A stretch of DNA of 64,000 nucleotides from Microvirga guangxiensis (GTDB taxonomy: Bacteria; Pseudomonadota; Alphaproteobacteria; Rhizobiales; Beijerinckiaceae): positions 48,367 through 112,366 of the forward strand of contig NZ_FMVJ01000014.1 of the NCBI RefSeq assembly GCF_900102135.1, read 5' to 3'. Below are positions 19,809-28,164 of this stretch, piece by piece; positions within the stretch are counted from its first letter, which is position 1; each line of letters starts with the position of its first letter. The translations under genes and the position numbers were made by a program. The notes beneath the pieces were generated by a model. That model saw only the letters and a program-made list of their open reading frames with translations, was not told the DNA's origin and made no database searches.

Positions 19809-20360
19809 ATGAAAAAGGTGATCCTGCTTTCGAGCGCTGCTTTGATAACTTTCGCAAGCATCGGCTCGGCTGAAGCCCAGAGATATTATCGCGATGGATG
19901 GCGCGGCGGTTATTACCATCACCGTGGGTGGAACAACGGCGGCGCGGTGGCTGCCGGCTTGATCGGTGGTGCCGTGCTGGGCGGATTGCTCACGGCTGCG
20001 ACAACTCCAGCCTATAGCTATCCATATGGTTATCCAGCCTATGGCTACGGATACAGCTATCCATCCTATAGCTATACCTATCCAGCTTATGGATATGGCT
20101 ACGGCTACTCCCCTTACAACTATGGCTACTACTCGGCCCCGGTTACGCGTGTCGTCTATGCGCCTCCGGTGTACCGCACGCGTGTTGTCTACCGGCAGCC
20201 CGCCTATCGCACTCGCGTCGTCTATCGCGAGCCGCGCTATCGCACCCGCGCCGTCTATCGGAGAGAGGTCGTCAGGCCACGCGTCGTGCGCACGATGCGC
20301 CGGGATGTCGTCACAACCGGCTCCATCGGCGAGCGGCGCTATATCAGGGTGAACCGCTGA
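19809..20360 (+). CDS. secreted tyrosine- and arginine-rich repeat protein
   Basis: A 183-residue exported protein in four parts: a signal peptide cut after residues about 22-23 (SAEA-Q), and a Tyr/His/Arg patch with a hydrophobic glycine-rich helix (about 40-65, VAAGLIGGAVLGGLL). Then comes a low-complexity tract of YPYGY/YGYGY units (about 70-115), and a basic tail with three or four VVYRxPxYRTR repeats. The glycine-zipper-like helix plus Tyr/Arg tail is seen in several short Hyphomicrobiales surface proteins, but no function is established. It may be envelope-associated or subject to tyrosine cross-linking (speculative). Confidence 0.75.
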   Translation: MKKVILLSSAALITFASIGSAEAQRYYRDGWRGGYYHHRGWNNGGAVAAGLIGGAVLGGLLTAATTPAYSYPYGYPAYGYGYSYPSYSYTYPAYGYGYGYSPYNYGYYSAPVTRVVYAPPVYRTRVVYRQPAYRTRVVYREPRYRTRAVYRREVVRPRVVRTMRRDVVTTGSIGERRYIRVNR

Positions 20361-20386
20361 GGCTCATACAGCCGAAGCCCATTAAG

Positions 20387-20425
20387 AAGAAGGTCGCCTC
20401 TCAGCGAGGCGATCTTCCGGTTTTT
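20387..20425 (+). terminator. probable terminator after the tyrosine-rich protein gene
   Basis: Arms of about 11 bases (AAGGTCGCCTC with GAGGCGATCTT, one G-U) around TCAG, followed after four bases by TTTTT. Lies between convergent genes. Confidence 0.6.
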
Positions 20426-20446
20426 GCTGCGCAATAGTTCTTGTCG

Positions 20447-21832
20447 TCACAAGACGCGTCCCGGATTGAGGATACCTTCCGGGTCGAGCGCCTGCTTCAT
20501 CTTTGTCATCAGGGCCAACTCGGGGGCGGTGCGGCTCAGATGAAGGTAGGGCCGCTTGATGCGTCCAATCCCATGCTCGGCCGAAATTGAGCCGCCAAGG
20601 CTGAAGACCAGATCGTAGACGATCTTCTGCACTCTCGTCTTGGTCTCGCTCGTCATGTCCTTGATCGCCACATTGATGTGGATATTGCTGTCGGCCACAT
20701 GGCCGTACACCACATAGATCGCGTCAGGAAATTGCTTCGGCATTTCTTGACGCAGATGCTCTACGGCTTCCGTCATGCGGTTGAGAGGAACACTCACGTC
20801 GAAGCGGATTTCCTCCGGCAGGAAGCGGCCATATTCATAAGGCGTTTCCCTATAGGCCCAGAAGCGGTTTCTTTCGGCGCGAGACTGGGCGACCACCGCA
20901 TCCTTTATGAGGCCCTGTTCGTAAAAGTCGCTCAGGAGCGCAGAAAACGCTTCCGATCCCGCAGGTTCCGCGCCCATGTCGGCTTCGATCAGCAGGGTCA
21001 AATCGTGTTCTTCGGCGAATGCGGGCGACAAGCCGCAGATCTGCGTCGCAACCGTCATGAATTCCCGCCACATGGCTTCGAACACGAGTAGCCGACCGGG
21101 ATAGGCGTGCTGAAATTTGCGCAGTACGGCGAGGGTCTCGTCGAAGCTGCCGACGGCGCAGAGAGCAGTCTGCAATCCTTGAGGTTTCGGATGAAGGCCG
21201 ATTACAACGCGCGTGATGATGCCAAGAGTGCCTTCGCTCCCGATGAGGAGCTGTGGCCAGTCGTAACCGGCGTTGTTCTTCAGCATCTTGTTGAGTGAGC
21301 GGACGACGGTGCCGTCCGCGAGCACCGCTTCCAGCCCCAGGGCGTTGCGCCGCGCCATGCCATAACGCAGCACCTGGTTTCCACCAGCATTGGTGGCGAT
21401 GTTGCCGCCGATCGTGCAGGTGCCGCGAGCGCCCAGATCGATCCCGCAGAGAAAGCCCGCATCTTCTGCTGCCTGCTGCACCACCGCGAGCGGCGTGCCC
21501 GCAAGGGCCGTGAGTGTGGCGCTGGCGGCGTCGATTTCCTCGATGCCGTTCATGCGCTCCAGCGAGAGAGCAACTTCACCGGCCTGTGGATGCGCGCCGC
21601 CGGCAAGTCCCGTCAGTCCGCCCTGCGCCACGACGGGCTGGCGATGCTCGTGACAAATCCGCAGAGCGGTTGCGACGTCCTCGGTGGTTTGGGGAAGGAT
21701 CAATGCCAGTGGGGCCGTCGGCTGGAGGCCGCTTGCATCCGCATGATTGCGGGGAGGAATGTCGGATCCGACGCGAACCAGCGGTCCCAGGGCTGCGACA
21801 AGGGCGTCAATGGCATGGCTCATCGAGGTCAC
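20447..21832 (-). CDS. FAD-linked oxidase/dehydrogenase of 2-hydroxy acids (GlcD/D-lactate dehydrogenase type)
   Basis: A 461-residue flavoprotein with an N-terminal FAD-binding-4 domain (VVAQGGLTGLAGGAHP and GTIGGNIATNAGGN-like segments, about 70-150) and a C-terminal FAD-oxidase domain ending with the SAEHGIGRIK signature. Relatives oxidise D-lactate, glycolate, D-2-hydroxyglutarate or other D-2-hydroxy acids. It is the last gene of the minus arm of the sugar-acid locus, 48 bases after the enolase-superfamily gene, so its substrate may be a hydroxy acid made there (inference). The start is GTG 21832 or ATG 21823; neither has a strong ribosome site. Confidence 0.87.
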   Translation of the reverse strand: MTSMSHAIDALVAALGPLVRVGSDIPPRNHADASGLQPTAPLALILPQTTEDVATALRICHEHRQPVVAQGGLTGLAGGAHPQAGEVALSLERMNGIEEIDAASATLTALAGTPLAVVQQAAEDAGFLCGIDLGARGTCTIGGNIATNAGGNQVLRYGMARRNALGLEAVLADGTVVRSLNKMLKNNAGYDWPQLLIGSEGTLGIITRVVIGLHPKPQGLQTALCAVGSFDETLAVLRKFQHAYPGRLLVFEAMWREFMTVATQICGLSPAFAEEHDLTLLIEADMGAEPAGSEAFSALLSDFYEQGLIKDAVVAQSRAERNRFWAYRETPYEYGRFLPEEIRFDVSVPLNRMTEAVEHLRQEMPKQFPDAIYVVYGHVADSNIHINVAIKDMTSETKTRVQKIVYDLVFSLGGSISAEHGIGRIKRPYLHLSRTAPELALMTKMKQALDPEGILNPGRVL

Positions 21833-21880
21833 GTTCCACGGAAATGAAAATCGGTTGGATATTGAAAGAGCTTGATGTCA

Positions 21881-23080
21881 TCAGGCATCGTCGGTGACGC
21901 GCACGATAGCATCCGGACGCTTCCAGAGGTCGGGCAGGAGTTCCAGCCCGAGGCCGGGCTTCATGTTCACCGTGACCTCTCCCTTCGCGACAATCGGCAG
22001 TTCCGTCACCAGTTCCTTGTACCAGCCCGTATAAAAGGCGCGCACACTTTCCTGGATCAGCGCGTTGCGGGCATGCAGGGAGAAATGACAGGAAGCCGCA
22101 TAAACGACTGGACCTGTGCAATCATGTGGGGCGACGGGCACGTGCCATGCTTCGGCAAGAGCCGCAATCTTGCGCGCTTCCGTCAGGCCGCCGCACCAGG
22201 ACAGATCGAGCATGGCGACGCCCGCGACGCCGGTTTCGAGATACTCGCGGAAGGCATGCGTGTAGGACAGGGTCTCGGAAGCGCACACCCACGCTTTCGA
22301 GTGCCGTGCGTATTCCTTCAGGTCGCCGATATTGTCCAGGCGGAAGGGGTCCTCGTGCCAATAGGTGTCGAATTGCGCCAAGGCTCCTGCGAGCTTCTTG
22401 GCCATCGGAAGGCTCCAGAGAGAATGGAACTCCACCATGATGTCCATCCTGTCGCCGACGGCCTTGCGGATCTTGGCGAAAGGTTCGAGCGCGGTGCGCA
22501 ACTCCTCCGCTGAGATGTCATAGCCATGGCTGCGCTCGGCGGCGACATCGAAGGGCCAGATCTTCATGCCGGTGATGCCCTGCTCGAGGAGGGAGTGAGC
22601 CAGATCATCCGCGTGGTTCAGGAAAGCATCGAGATCCTCATAATCGCCCCCGATTGTCCCCACGCCCCAATTGGCTACCTTCTGCGCACGGCTGTCGCGG
22701 ATATAGCGATAGCCTGCGCAGGTGTTGTAGACCCGGATGCTGTCGCGCGAGCGTCCGCCCAGCATGTCGCAGATGGGCTTGCCGTGCGCCTTCCCGAAGA
22801 TGTCCCACAGGGCAATGTCGATGGCCGAGTTGCCGCGCGTTTCCACCCCTGCGGAGCGCCAGCCGAGATAATTCTGCAGATCGCGGTTGATCGCTTCGAT
22901 CTGAAGCGGATCGCGCCCGATCAGCTTCGGCGCCACTGTCTCATGGAGATAGGCTTCGACGGACGCCGCTCCCATGAAGGTCTCGCCGAGGCCGATGATG
23001 CCTTCATCCGTATGAAGCCTGACCCAGACGATGTTCGCGAATTCCTGAAGACGGATCGTCTCGACGTGGGTGATCTTCAT
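21881..23080 (-). CDS. mandelate racemase/muconate lactonizing family enzyme (probable sugar-acid dehydratase)
   Basis: A 399-residue enolase-superfamily enzyme: N-terminal capping domain (about 1-115) and TIM barrel. Metal ligands fit three acidic residues in MVEFHS, YWHEDP and CASETL. A general acid/base His is in PHDCTGP, with a second His after the first ligand. This resembles the galactonate/mannonate dehydratase branch more than mandelate racemase, since no K-x-K motif is seen at the barrel strand reading MKIWPFD. A C-terminal extension beyond the barrel is present. Divergent from a TRAP transporter, pointing to dehydration of an imported acid sugar. The exact substrate is unknown. Confidence 0.85.
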   Translation of the reverse strand: MKITHVETIRLQEFANIVWVRLHTDEGIIGLGETFMGAASVEAYLHETVAPKLIGRDPLQIEAINRDLQNYLGWRSAGVETRGNSAIDIALWDIFGKAHGKPICDMLGGRSRDSIRVYNTCAGYRYIRDSRAQKVANWGVGTIGGDYEDLDAFLNHADDLAHSLLEQGITGMKIWPFDVAAERSHGYDISAEELRTALEPFAKIRKAVGDRMDIMVEFHSLWSLPMAKKLAGALAQFDTYWHEDPFRLDNIGDLKEYARHSKAWVCASETLSYTHAFREYLETGVAGVAMLDLSWCGGLTEARKIAALAEAWHVPVAPHDCTGPVVYAASCHFSLHARNALIQESVRAFYTGWYKELVTELPIVAKGEVTVNMKPGLGLELLPDLWKRPDAIVRVTDDA

Positions 23081-23135
23081 GGAGCGCTCTCAAGTATATG
23101 AACCGACTGCTCGATGTAACAATGTGCTGTATTCG

Positions 23136-23159
23136 CAGATCATACCATAAGCTGATCTG
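23136..23159. promoter_or_regulatory. candidate operator in the divergent promoter region of the sugar-acid locus
   Basis: A perfect 7-base inverted repeat CAGATCA/TGATCTG with a 10-base spacer, in the 159-base gap between the divergent dehydratase and TRAP genes. The position suits joint regulation of both arms. No regulator gene is next to it, so the binding protein is unknown. Confidence 0.5.
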
Positions 23160-23239
23160 GCTTCGCGTGTCTCCGACTTGAATAATCCACTCAGGCGAAC
23201 AGAATAATACAAAATCATAAAGCTAGGGCGGGATGAGAT

Positions 23240-23782
23240 GTGAGCAGGATCGGAGCCTTCTTCTTCAGGGGCCTGGAAGGCGTAATGGTCTTTCTGCTTG
23301 CCGGCATGGTTGCCATGGTCTTTGGCAACGTCGTCCTGCGCTATATTTTCGATACCGGAATTGACGTATCGGAGGAGTTGTCCCGCTTCTTCTTCGTCTG
23401 GCTGACCTTCATCGGCGCTGTGGTTGTGGGGCGTGAGAATGCGCATCTGGGCGTCGAAACCCTCGTCTCCAAGTTCGGGGAGAAAGGCCGCAAGGTCTGC
23501 ATGGTCCTTTCGGATATTTTCGTCATCATCTGCTGCGTCATCTTCTTCTGGGGGACTTGGCTGCAGGCAGAGATCAACGCGACGAACTATGCGCCCATTA
23601 CCGAGATCTCGATGCTCTGGGTGTACGGCATCGGCTATTTCACGAGCGTCGGCTTGGGGCTGATGGCGGCCTATCGGATCTTGAGGGTGCTGACAGGACG
23701 TATCAGCGAACGGGAAGTCCGGGTTTTCGCCGGAGATTATAGCGACGATGAAGCCCATGCCCTGAGGGAGCGCCTCGAGTGA
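23240..23782 (+). CDS. TRAP transporter small permease (DctQ)
   Basis: A 180-residue membrane protein with four transmembrane helices and the family motif around VVLRYIFDTGIDVSEELSRFFFVWLTFIGA. It forms the membrane complex with the large DctM subunit of a sodium-driven tripartite (TRAP) transporter. The start is GTG with GGGA upstream. The 3-prime end overlaps the dctM start by 4 bases (GTGA), showing tight coupling. Confidence 0.9.
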   Translation: MSRIGAFFFRGLEGVMVFLLAGMVAMVFGNVVLRYIFDTGIDVSEELSRFFFVWLTFIGAVVVGRENAHLGVETLVSKFGEKGRKVCMVLSDIFVIICCVIFFWGTWLQAEINATNYAPITEISMLWVYGIGYFTSVGLGLMAAYRILRVLTGRISEREVRVFAGDYSDDEAHALRERLE

Positions 23783-25062
23783 CGATCGTCGTTTTCCTCG
23801 TCTCGCTCCTGGGAGCCATGGCGCTGGGCATGCCGATTGCCTTCGCGCTCATCGTCTGCGCGCTTGCGCTCATGCTCTGGCTCGGCAACTTCGACAGCCA
23901 GATCGTGGCGCAGAACCTGATCATCGGGGCGGATAACTTCCAGCTCCTTGCCGTACCGTTCTTCCTGCTGGCCGGCGAGCTGATGAATGTCGGCGGATTG
24001 TCCAAGCGCATCGTCAACTTCGCGCTTGCCTGCCTGGGACATATCCATGGCGGCCTCGGCTATGTGGCCATCGTCGCGGCGTTGATCCTTGCCGCTCTTT
24101 CGGGCTCCGCTGCTGCCGATACGGCGGCGCTCGCCGCGATTCTCATTCCGATGATGCGCAATGCCGGCTACGACATTCCGCGGTCAGCAGGCCTCATTGC
24201 GGCCGGCGGCATCATCGCGCCCGTCATTCCGCCTTCCATCGGCTTCATCATCTTTGGTGTCGCGGCCAATGTATCGATCTCCCAGCTGTTCCTGGCTGGC
24301 GTCGCTCCTGGTCTCATGATGGGCTTGGCCCTCGTCGTCGCATGGTGGATCGTGAGCCGGAGGGATAAGTTGAAGACCTCGCCGCGAACGACCATGCGGG
24401 AACGCGGGAAGGCCTTCGTCGACGGTTTCTTCGCACTTCTGATGCCTGTCATGATCCTGGGCGGCATCAAGTGGGGCATCGTCACGCCCACGGAAGCGGC
24501 GGTGCTCGCGGCGGTCTATGCGCTGATCATCGGCATGTTCGTCTACCGCGAGCTGAAGCCGTCCATGCTCTATGGCGTCTTCTTGACGGCTGCGAAGACA
24601 ACCGCAGTGGTCATGTTCCTGGTGGCGGCGGCGCTCGTCTCCGCCTGGCTCATCACGCAGGCGAACATCCCAGCCGAGATCAGCACCTTCATCGAACCGC
24701 TCATGGGCAACAAGACCCTTCTCATGTTCGCCTTGATGTTCCTAGTGGTGATCGTCGGCACCGCGCTGGATTTTTCGCCGACGGTGCTGATCCTAACGCC
24801 GGTCCTTATGCCAATCGTGAAGCAGGCAGGCATCGATCCGGTTTATTTCGGTGTCCTGTTCATCATCAACAACGCAATCGGGCTGATCACGCCACCGGTG
24901 GGCATCGTGCTCAATGTGGTGAGCGGCGTCGCCCGCGTGCCTATGGGAGCCGTGATCAAGGGCGTCAATCCGTTCCTGATCGCGCAGCTTGTCGTGCTCG
25001 TCCTGCTCATCGTCTTCCCTGATCTCGTGATGGTGCCCCTGTCATGGCTCAGGGGGCGTTGA
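23779..25062 (+). CDS. TRAP transporter large permease (DctM)
   Basis: A 427-residue integral membrane protein with about 12 hydrophobic segments and the typical DctM stretches: PFFLLAGELMN, GGLGYVAIVAALILAALSGSAAADTAAL, IIAPVIPPSIGFIIFG and the C-terminal TPPVGIVLNVVSG. It forms the ion-coupled translocation path. GTG start overlapping dctQ. The substrate class is set by the partner binding protein encoded 38 bases downstream. Confidence 0.93.
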   Translation: MTIVVFLVSLLGAMALGMPIAFALIVCALALMLWLGNFDSQIVAQNLIIGADNFQLLAVPFFLLAGELMNVGGLSKRIVNFALACLGHIHGGLGYVAIVAALILAALSGSAAADTAALAAILIPMMRNAGYDIPRSAGLIAAGGIIAPVIPPSIGFIIFGVAANVSISQLFLAGVAPGLMMGLALVVAWWIVSRRDKLKTSPRTTMRERGKAFVDGFFALLMPVMILGGIKWGIVTPTEAAVLAAVYALIIGMFVYRELKPSMLYGVFLTAAKTTAVVMFLVAAALVSAWLITQANIPAEISTFIEPLMGNKTLLMFALMFLVVIVGTALDFSPTVLILTPVLMPIVKQAGIDPVYFGVLFIINNAIGLITPPVGIVLNVVSGVARVPMGAVIKGVNPFLIAQLVVLVLLIVFPDLVMVPLSWLRGR

Positions 25063-25100
25063 GCAGAGGGGAAGAAAAAGACACAGGAGAGGAAACAGCC

Positions 25101-26111
25101 ATGAAGACCTTGAAATACGCACTCGCGGCAGGCGTCGCCGTCACGCTTCTGTCGACACTGCCGGCCGCTGCTCAGTTCACGGAGCGCAACATCCGCATCT
25201 CCAACGGCGTGAACGAGGATCACCCGAACGGGAAGGGCGTCGACACATTCAAAGCCTGTCTGACCGAGAAGTCCGGCGGCAAGATGAAGGTTCAGGGATT
25301 CTGGGGTGGAGCCCTGGGCGGCGATCTTCAGGCCACGCAGGCGCTGCGCTCGGGCACGCAGGAGATGGTCGTCACGTCGAGCTCGCCGCTCATCGGCATC
25401 CTGCCGGAACTCGGCGTGTTCGACCTGCCGTTCCTCTTCGCCAATGAGAAGGAGGCTGACGCCATTCTCGACGGCGAGTTCGGCAAGCACATCGACGCGA
25501 AGCTCGAAGGGGTAGGGCTCGTCAACCTCGCTTACTGGGAGAACGGCTTCCGCAATCTCACGAACTCACGGCGTCCCGTCGAGAAGTGGGAGGACTTCAA
25601 GGGCCTGAAGGTTCGCGTCATGCAGAACAACGTGTTCCTGGACACGTTCAAGAACATGGGTGCGAATGCTGTGCCGATGGCTTTCGGCGAGGTGTTCACC
25701 GCGCTTGAGACCAAGGCCATCGACGGTCAGGAGAACCCTTTCGTGACCATCGACACCTCGAAGTTCTACGAGGTGCAGAAGTATCTGTCGGTCACCCGCC
25801 ATGCCTACACGCCGTTCCTTGTGCTCTACTCGAAGAAATTGTGGGATGGGATGTCGAAGGACGAGCAGGCGGCTCTGCGTGACTGCGCCATCGCCGGTCG
25901 CGACGAGCAGCGCAAGGTCTCCCGTGAACTGGGTCAGGCTTCCCTGCAGAAGATCAAGGGCTCGGGCGTCGTGGTCAACGAGCTGAACGAGCAGGAAGCA
26001 AACCGCATGCGTGAGCAGGCCAAATCCGTGTGGGAAAAGCACGCGACCACCATCGGTCCTGATACGGTGAAGATGATGCAAGCCGAACTCGACAAGATGC
26101 GAAAGAAGTAA
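25101..26111 (+). CDS. TRAP transporter substrate-binding protein (DctP)
   Basis: A 336-residue periplasmic binding protein. The signal peptide is about 23 residues (ends AAA-Q), followed by the TRAP solute-receptor fold. The conserved Arg that salt-bridges the ligand carboxylate sits in FKGLKVRVMQN, and GQENPFVTI and AFGEVFTALETKAIDG are family hallmarks. The ligand should therefore be an organic acid; neighbours point to an acid sugar or tetronate. AGGAGAGGAA lies before the ATG at 25101; a longer in-frame opening to 25044 overlaps dctM and is rejected. Confidence 0.93.
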   Translation: MKTLKYALAAGVAVTLLSTLPAAAQFTERNIRISNGVNEDHPNGKGVDTFKACLTEKSGGKMKVQGFWGGALGGDLQATQALRSGTQEMVVTSSSPLIGILPELGVFDLPFLFANEKEADAILDGEFGKHIDAKLEGVGLVNLAYWENGFRNLTNSRRPVEKWEDFKGLKVRVMQNNVFLDTFKNMGANAVPMAFGEVFTALETKAIDGQENPFVTIDTSKFYEVQKYLSVTRHAYTPFLVLYSKKLWDGMSKDEQAALRDCAIAGRDEQRKVSRELGQASLQKIKGSGVVVNELNEQEANRMREQAKSVWEKHATTIGPDTVKMMQAELDKMRKK

Positions 26112-26133
26112 CATCCTGCAGCGATCCTTATTG

Positions 26134-26165
26134 CGCCGCCCGGAATGCCGTTGTTCCGGGCGGCG
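26134..26165 (+). other. stable hairpin after dctP
   Basis: Perfect 12-base arms around an 8-base loop, without a U run, in the 98-base gap between dctP and the dehydrogenase gene. It may protect the abundant binding-protein mRNA from 3-prime decay, as seen in other transporter operons, while letting some transcription continue. Confidence 0.5.
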
Positions 26166-26209
26166 AGCCTCTCTGAAGCGGCAGTATTTCGAGTAAAGAT
26201 ATTCAACCG

Positions 26210-27190
26210 ATGCAGATTCTCATCCTCGGAGCGGCCGGAATGGTTGGCCGCAAGCTCACCGAACGGCTCGTCAAAGATGGTCAGCTGAACGGGCAAGCGA
26301 TCACTCGTCTCGTGCTGCACGACGTAATCCAGCCCGAGGCCCCGCAGGCTTCATTCGAGATCGCCGCGCTTGCATCCGATTTCTCCCAGCCGGGAGAGGC
26401 TGAGAAGCTCATTGCAAGCCGTCCGGACGTCATCTTTCATCTCGCCGCCATCGTATCCGGCGAGGCCGAGGCCGATCTGGAGAAGGGCTATCGGATCAAT
26501 CTCGACGGCACCCGCTTTCTCTTCGATGCCATTCGCCATGTAGGCGACGGTTACTGCCCGCGCCTGGTGTTCACATCTTCCATCGCGGTCTTCGGCGCTC
26601 CGTTTCCCGATGCCATCGGCGACGAGTTCTTCCTTACGCCGCTCACGAGCTATGGCACGCAGAAAGCCATTGGCGAGCTGCTCCTTGCCGATTACACGCG
26701 GCGCGGCTTCTTCGACGGCATCGGAATTCGCTTGCCGACGATCTGCGTGCGCCCGGGCAAGCCCAACAAGGCAGCGTCCGGCTTTTTCTCCAGCATCATC
26801 CGCGAGCCGCTCAGCGGGCAGGAGGCGGTGCTGCCTGTGGCCGAGGATGTGCGTCACGCCCATGCCTCGCCGCGCTCGGCCGTGGGCTTTCTCATGCACG
26901 CTGCAACTCTCGATACCGCAAGGCTCGGCCCCCGGCGCAATCTTACCATGCCCAGCGTTTCGGTGACGGTCGCGGAGCAGATCGAATCCTTGCGACGCAT
27001 TGCCGGAGAGAAGGTGGCAGCAAGGATCCGCCGCGAACCCGATGCCGATATCATGCGCATGGTGGCGGGCTGGCCGCGCCGGTTCGATGCCGGCCGGGCC
27101 CAAAGTCTCGGCTTTCGCGCGGAGACAAGTTTCGACGAGATCATCCGCCTTCATATCGAGGATGAACTCGCCGGAAAGATCGCCGGTTAA
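26210..27190 (+). CDS. NAD-dependent epimerase/dehydratase family, D-erythronate dehydrogenase (DenD)-like
   Basis: A 326-residue extended short-chain dehydrogenase. The Rossmann motif is GAAGMVGRKL (about 7-16), followed by NAD-domain residues in HLAAIVSG. The catalytic Ser lies in VFTSSIAVFG, and Tyr-x-x-x-Lys is in SYGTQKAIGE (about 148-156). The overall sequence resembles DenD, which oxidises D-erythronate at C2 to 2-oxo-tetronate in pathways served by TRAP transporters. The partners OtnK and OtnC/OtnI of that pathway are not present here. The product could therefore be used differently, or the partners may be elsewhere. Confidence 0.83.
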   Translation: MQILILGAAGMVGRKLTERLVKDGQLNGQAITRLVLHDVIQPEAPQASFEIAALASDFSQPGEAEKLIASRPDVIFHLAAIVSGEAEADLEKGYRINLDGTRFLFDAIRHVGDGYCPRLVFTSSIAVFGAPFPDAIGDEFFLTPLTSYGTQKAIGELLLADYTRRGFFDGIGIRLPTICVRPGKPNKAASGFFSSIIREPLSGQEAVLPVAEDVRHAHASPRSAVGFLMHAATLDTARLGPRRNLTMPSVSVTVAEQIESLRRIAGEKVAARIRREPDADIMRMVAGWPRRFDAGRAQSLGFRAETSFDEIIRLHIEDELAGKIAG

Positions 27191-27321
27191 GGGCGTGAAG
27201 ATCCTTCCCTGTACGGCATCTCGTTCGTGTCGTGCGGGGGCGGCAACCTGTGAAAGTCGTTTTTAAAGGCGTTTCATGCAAATTTTCGGCATTTGCCTTG
27301 TGGAAACGACCCTCCGACAAC

Positions 27322-27349
27322 TTGGAACTTTGTTCCCAACCACTATGCA
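27322..27349 (+). promoter_or_regulatory. possible promoter of the HU-like gene with embedded palindrome
   Basis: TTGGAA (27322-27327), 16-base spacer, TATGCA (27344-27349), about 45 bases before the start codon. The 13-base palindrome GGAAC-TTT-GTTCC (27324-27336) overlaps the -35 element and could be an operator. The promoter assignment is tentative. Confidence 0.35.
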
Positions 27350-27393
27350 GATAGTGCTAAATACGCGCATGGCCTCGTGAAAAGGAGTTTCCA

Positions 27394-27864
27394 GTGGCAA
27401 AGACTGCAACCAAGAAAGCCCCGGCCCGCAAGGCCGCTGCTACCAAAGCAACCAAGGCTCCGGCCAAGAAGGCAGCAGCCAAGACGACTGCGGCTAAGAA
27501 GCCTGCCAAGGCTGCAGCCTCCAAGACGTCTGCGAAGACCGCAGCCAAGGCTGTCAAGAAGCCGGTGAAGGCCGCTGCTTCGTCGAACGGCATCCTCACG
27601 CTCCGCAACATCGCCGACGTGCTGTCCGAGGCTCATGAGCTTCCGAAGCGTCAGGCGAACGAGATGCTCACCCAGGTGGTTGAGCTTATCGCGAAGAGCC
27701 TGAAGAAGGGCGACAAGATCCGCCTGTCCGGCCTCGGCATCCTGCAGGTTCGCAAGCGTGCTGCCCGCATGGGCCGCAACCCGCAGACCGGCGAGCCTGT
27801 GAAGATCAAGGCTTCGAAGAAGATCGCCTTCCGGGCCGCCAAGGACCTCAAGGAATCGATCTAA
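27394..27864 (+). CDS. HU-family DNA-binding protein with histone-H1-like N-terminal tail
   Basis: A 156-residue nucleoid protein. Residues 2-63 are a low-complexity Lys/Ala/Pro/Thr tail with KKA/PAKK units like eukaryotic histone H1. Residues about 66-156 form an HU/IHF fold: helices ILTLRNIADVLSEAHELPKRQANEMLTQVVELI, the GDKIRLSGLGILQVRKRAARMGRNPQTGEP arm region with the Arg-Asn-Pro tip, and the closing AAKDL helix. The GTG start has AAGGAG 6 bases upstream. It likely bends and compacts DNA, with the tail adding nonspecific binding. Confidence 0.9.
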   Translation: MAKTATKKAPARKAAATKATKAPAKKAAAKTTAAKKPAKAAASKTSAKTAAKAVKKPVKAAASSNGILTLRNIADVLSEAHELPKRQANEMLTQVVELIAKSLKKGDKIRLSGLGILQVRKRAARMGRNPQTGEPVKIKASKKIAFRAAKDLKESI

Positions 27865-27872
27865 GTCTTGCA

Positions 27873-27903
27873 CAGCGGCGCGGCATCGAATGTCGCGCCG
27901 CTG
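27873..27903 (+). terminator. hairpin terminator after the HU-like gene
   Basis: Fourteen-base arms (one G-U pair) around CGA, 8 bases after the stop codon. Followed by CTCTTTACT, a weak U tract. Confidence 0.7.
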
Positions 27904-28142
27904 CTCTTTACTCTGCGAGCGTCACTGCTCGTTCGCCCCTCCTGCGCTCTCACGAGAGCGGAAGTGCTGATCGCCAGCCGTGAGGGGACATCGGCTCTCC
28001 CGTCGAGACATCCGGGGCCGCGAGAATATACGAACAGAACCTGTAAGCGGCATTCTCCGACGAACTGTGTCCGGCGAACTATCAATGCTGCGCGCTCGTC
28101 TCTGGCTTTGTGTCCCAAAATTGCAGCCCGGCTTCAGACAAC

Positions 28143-28164
28143 AAAAAACCGCCCGAGTGGGCGG
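28143..28164 (-). terminator. intrinsic terminator of rpmG
   Basis: CCGCCC/GGGCGG arms around a 4-base loop. On the minus strand they are followed by six T, 32 bases after the rpmG stop. The 27904-28142 stretch beyond it holds nothing I can identify. Confidence 0.85.
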
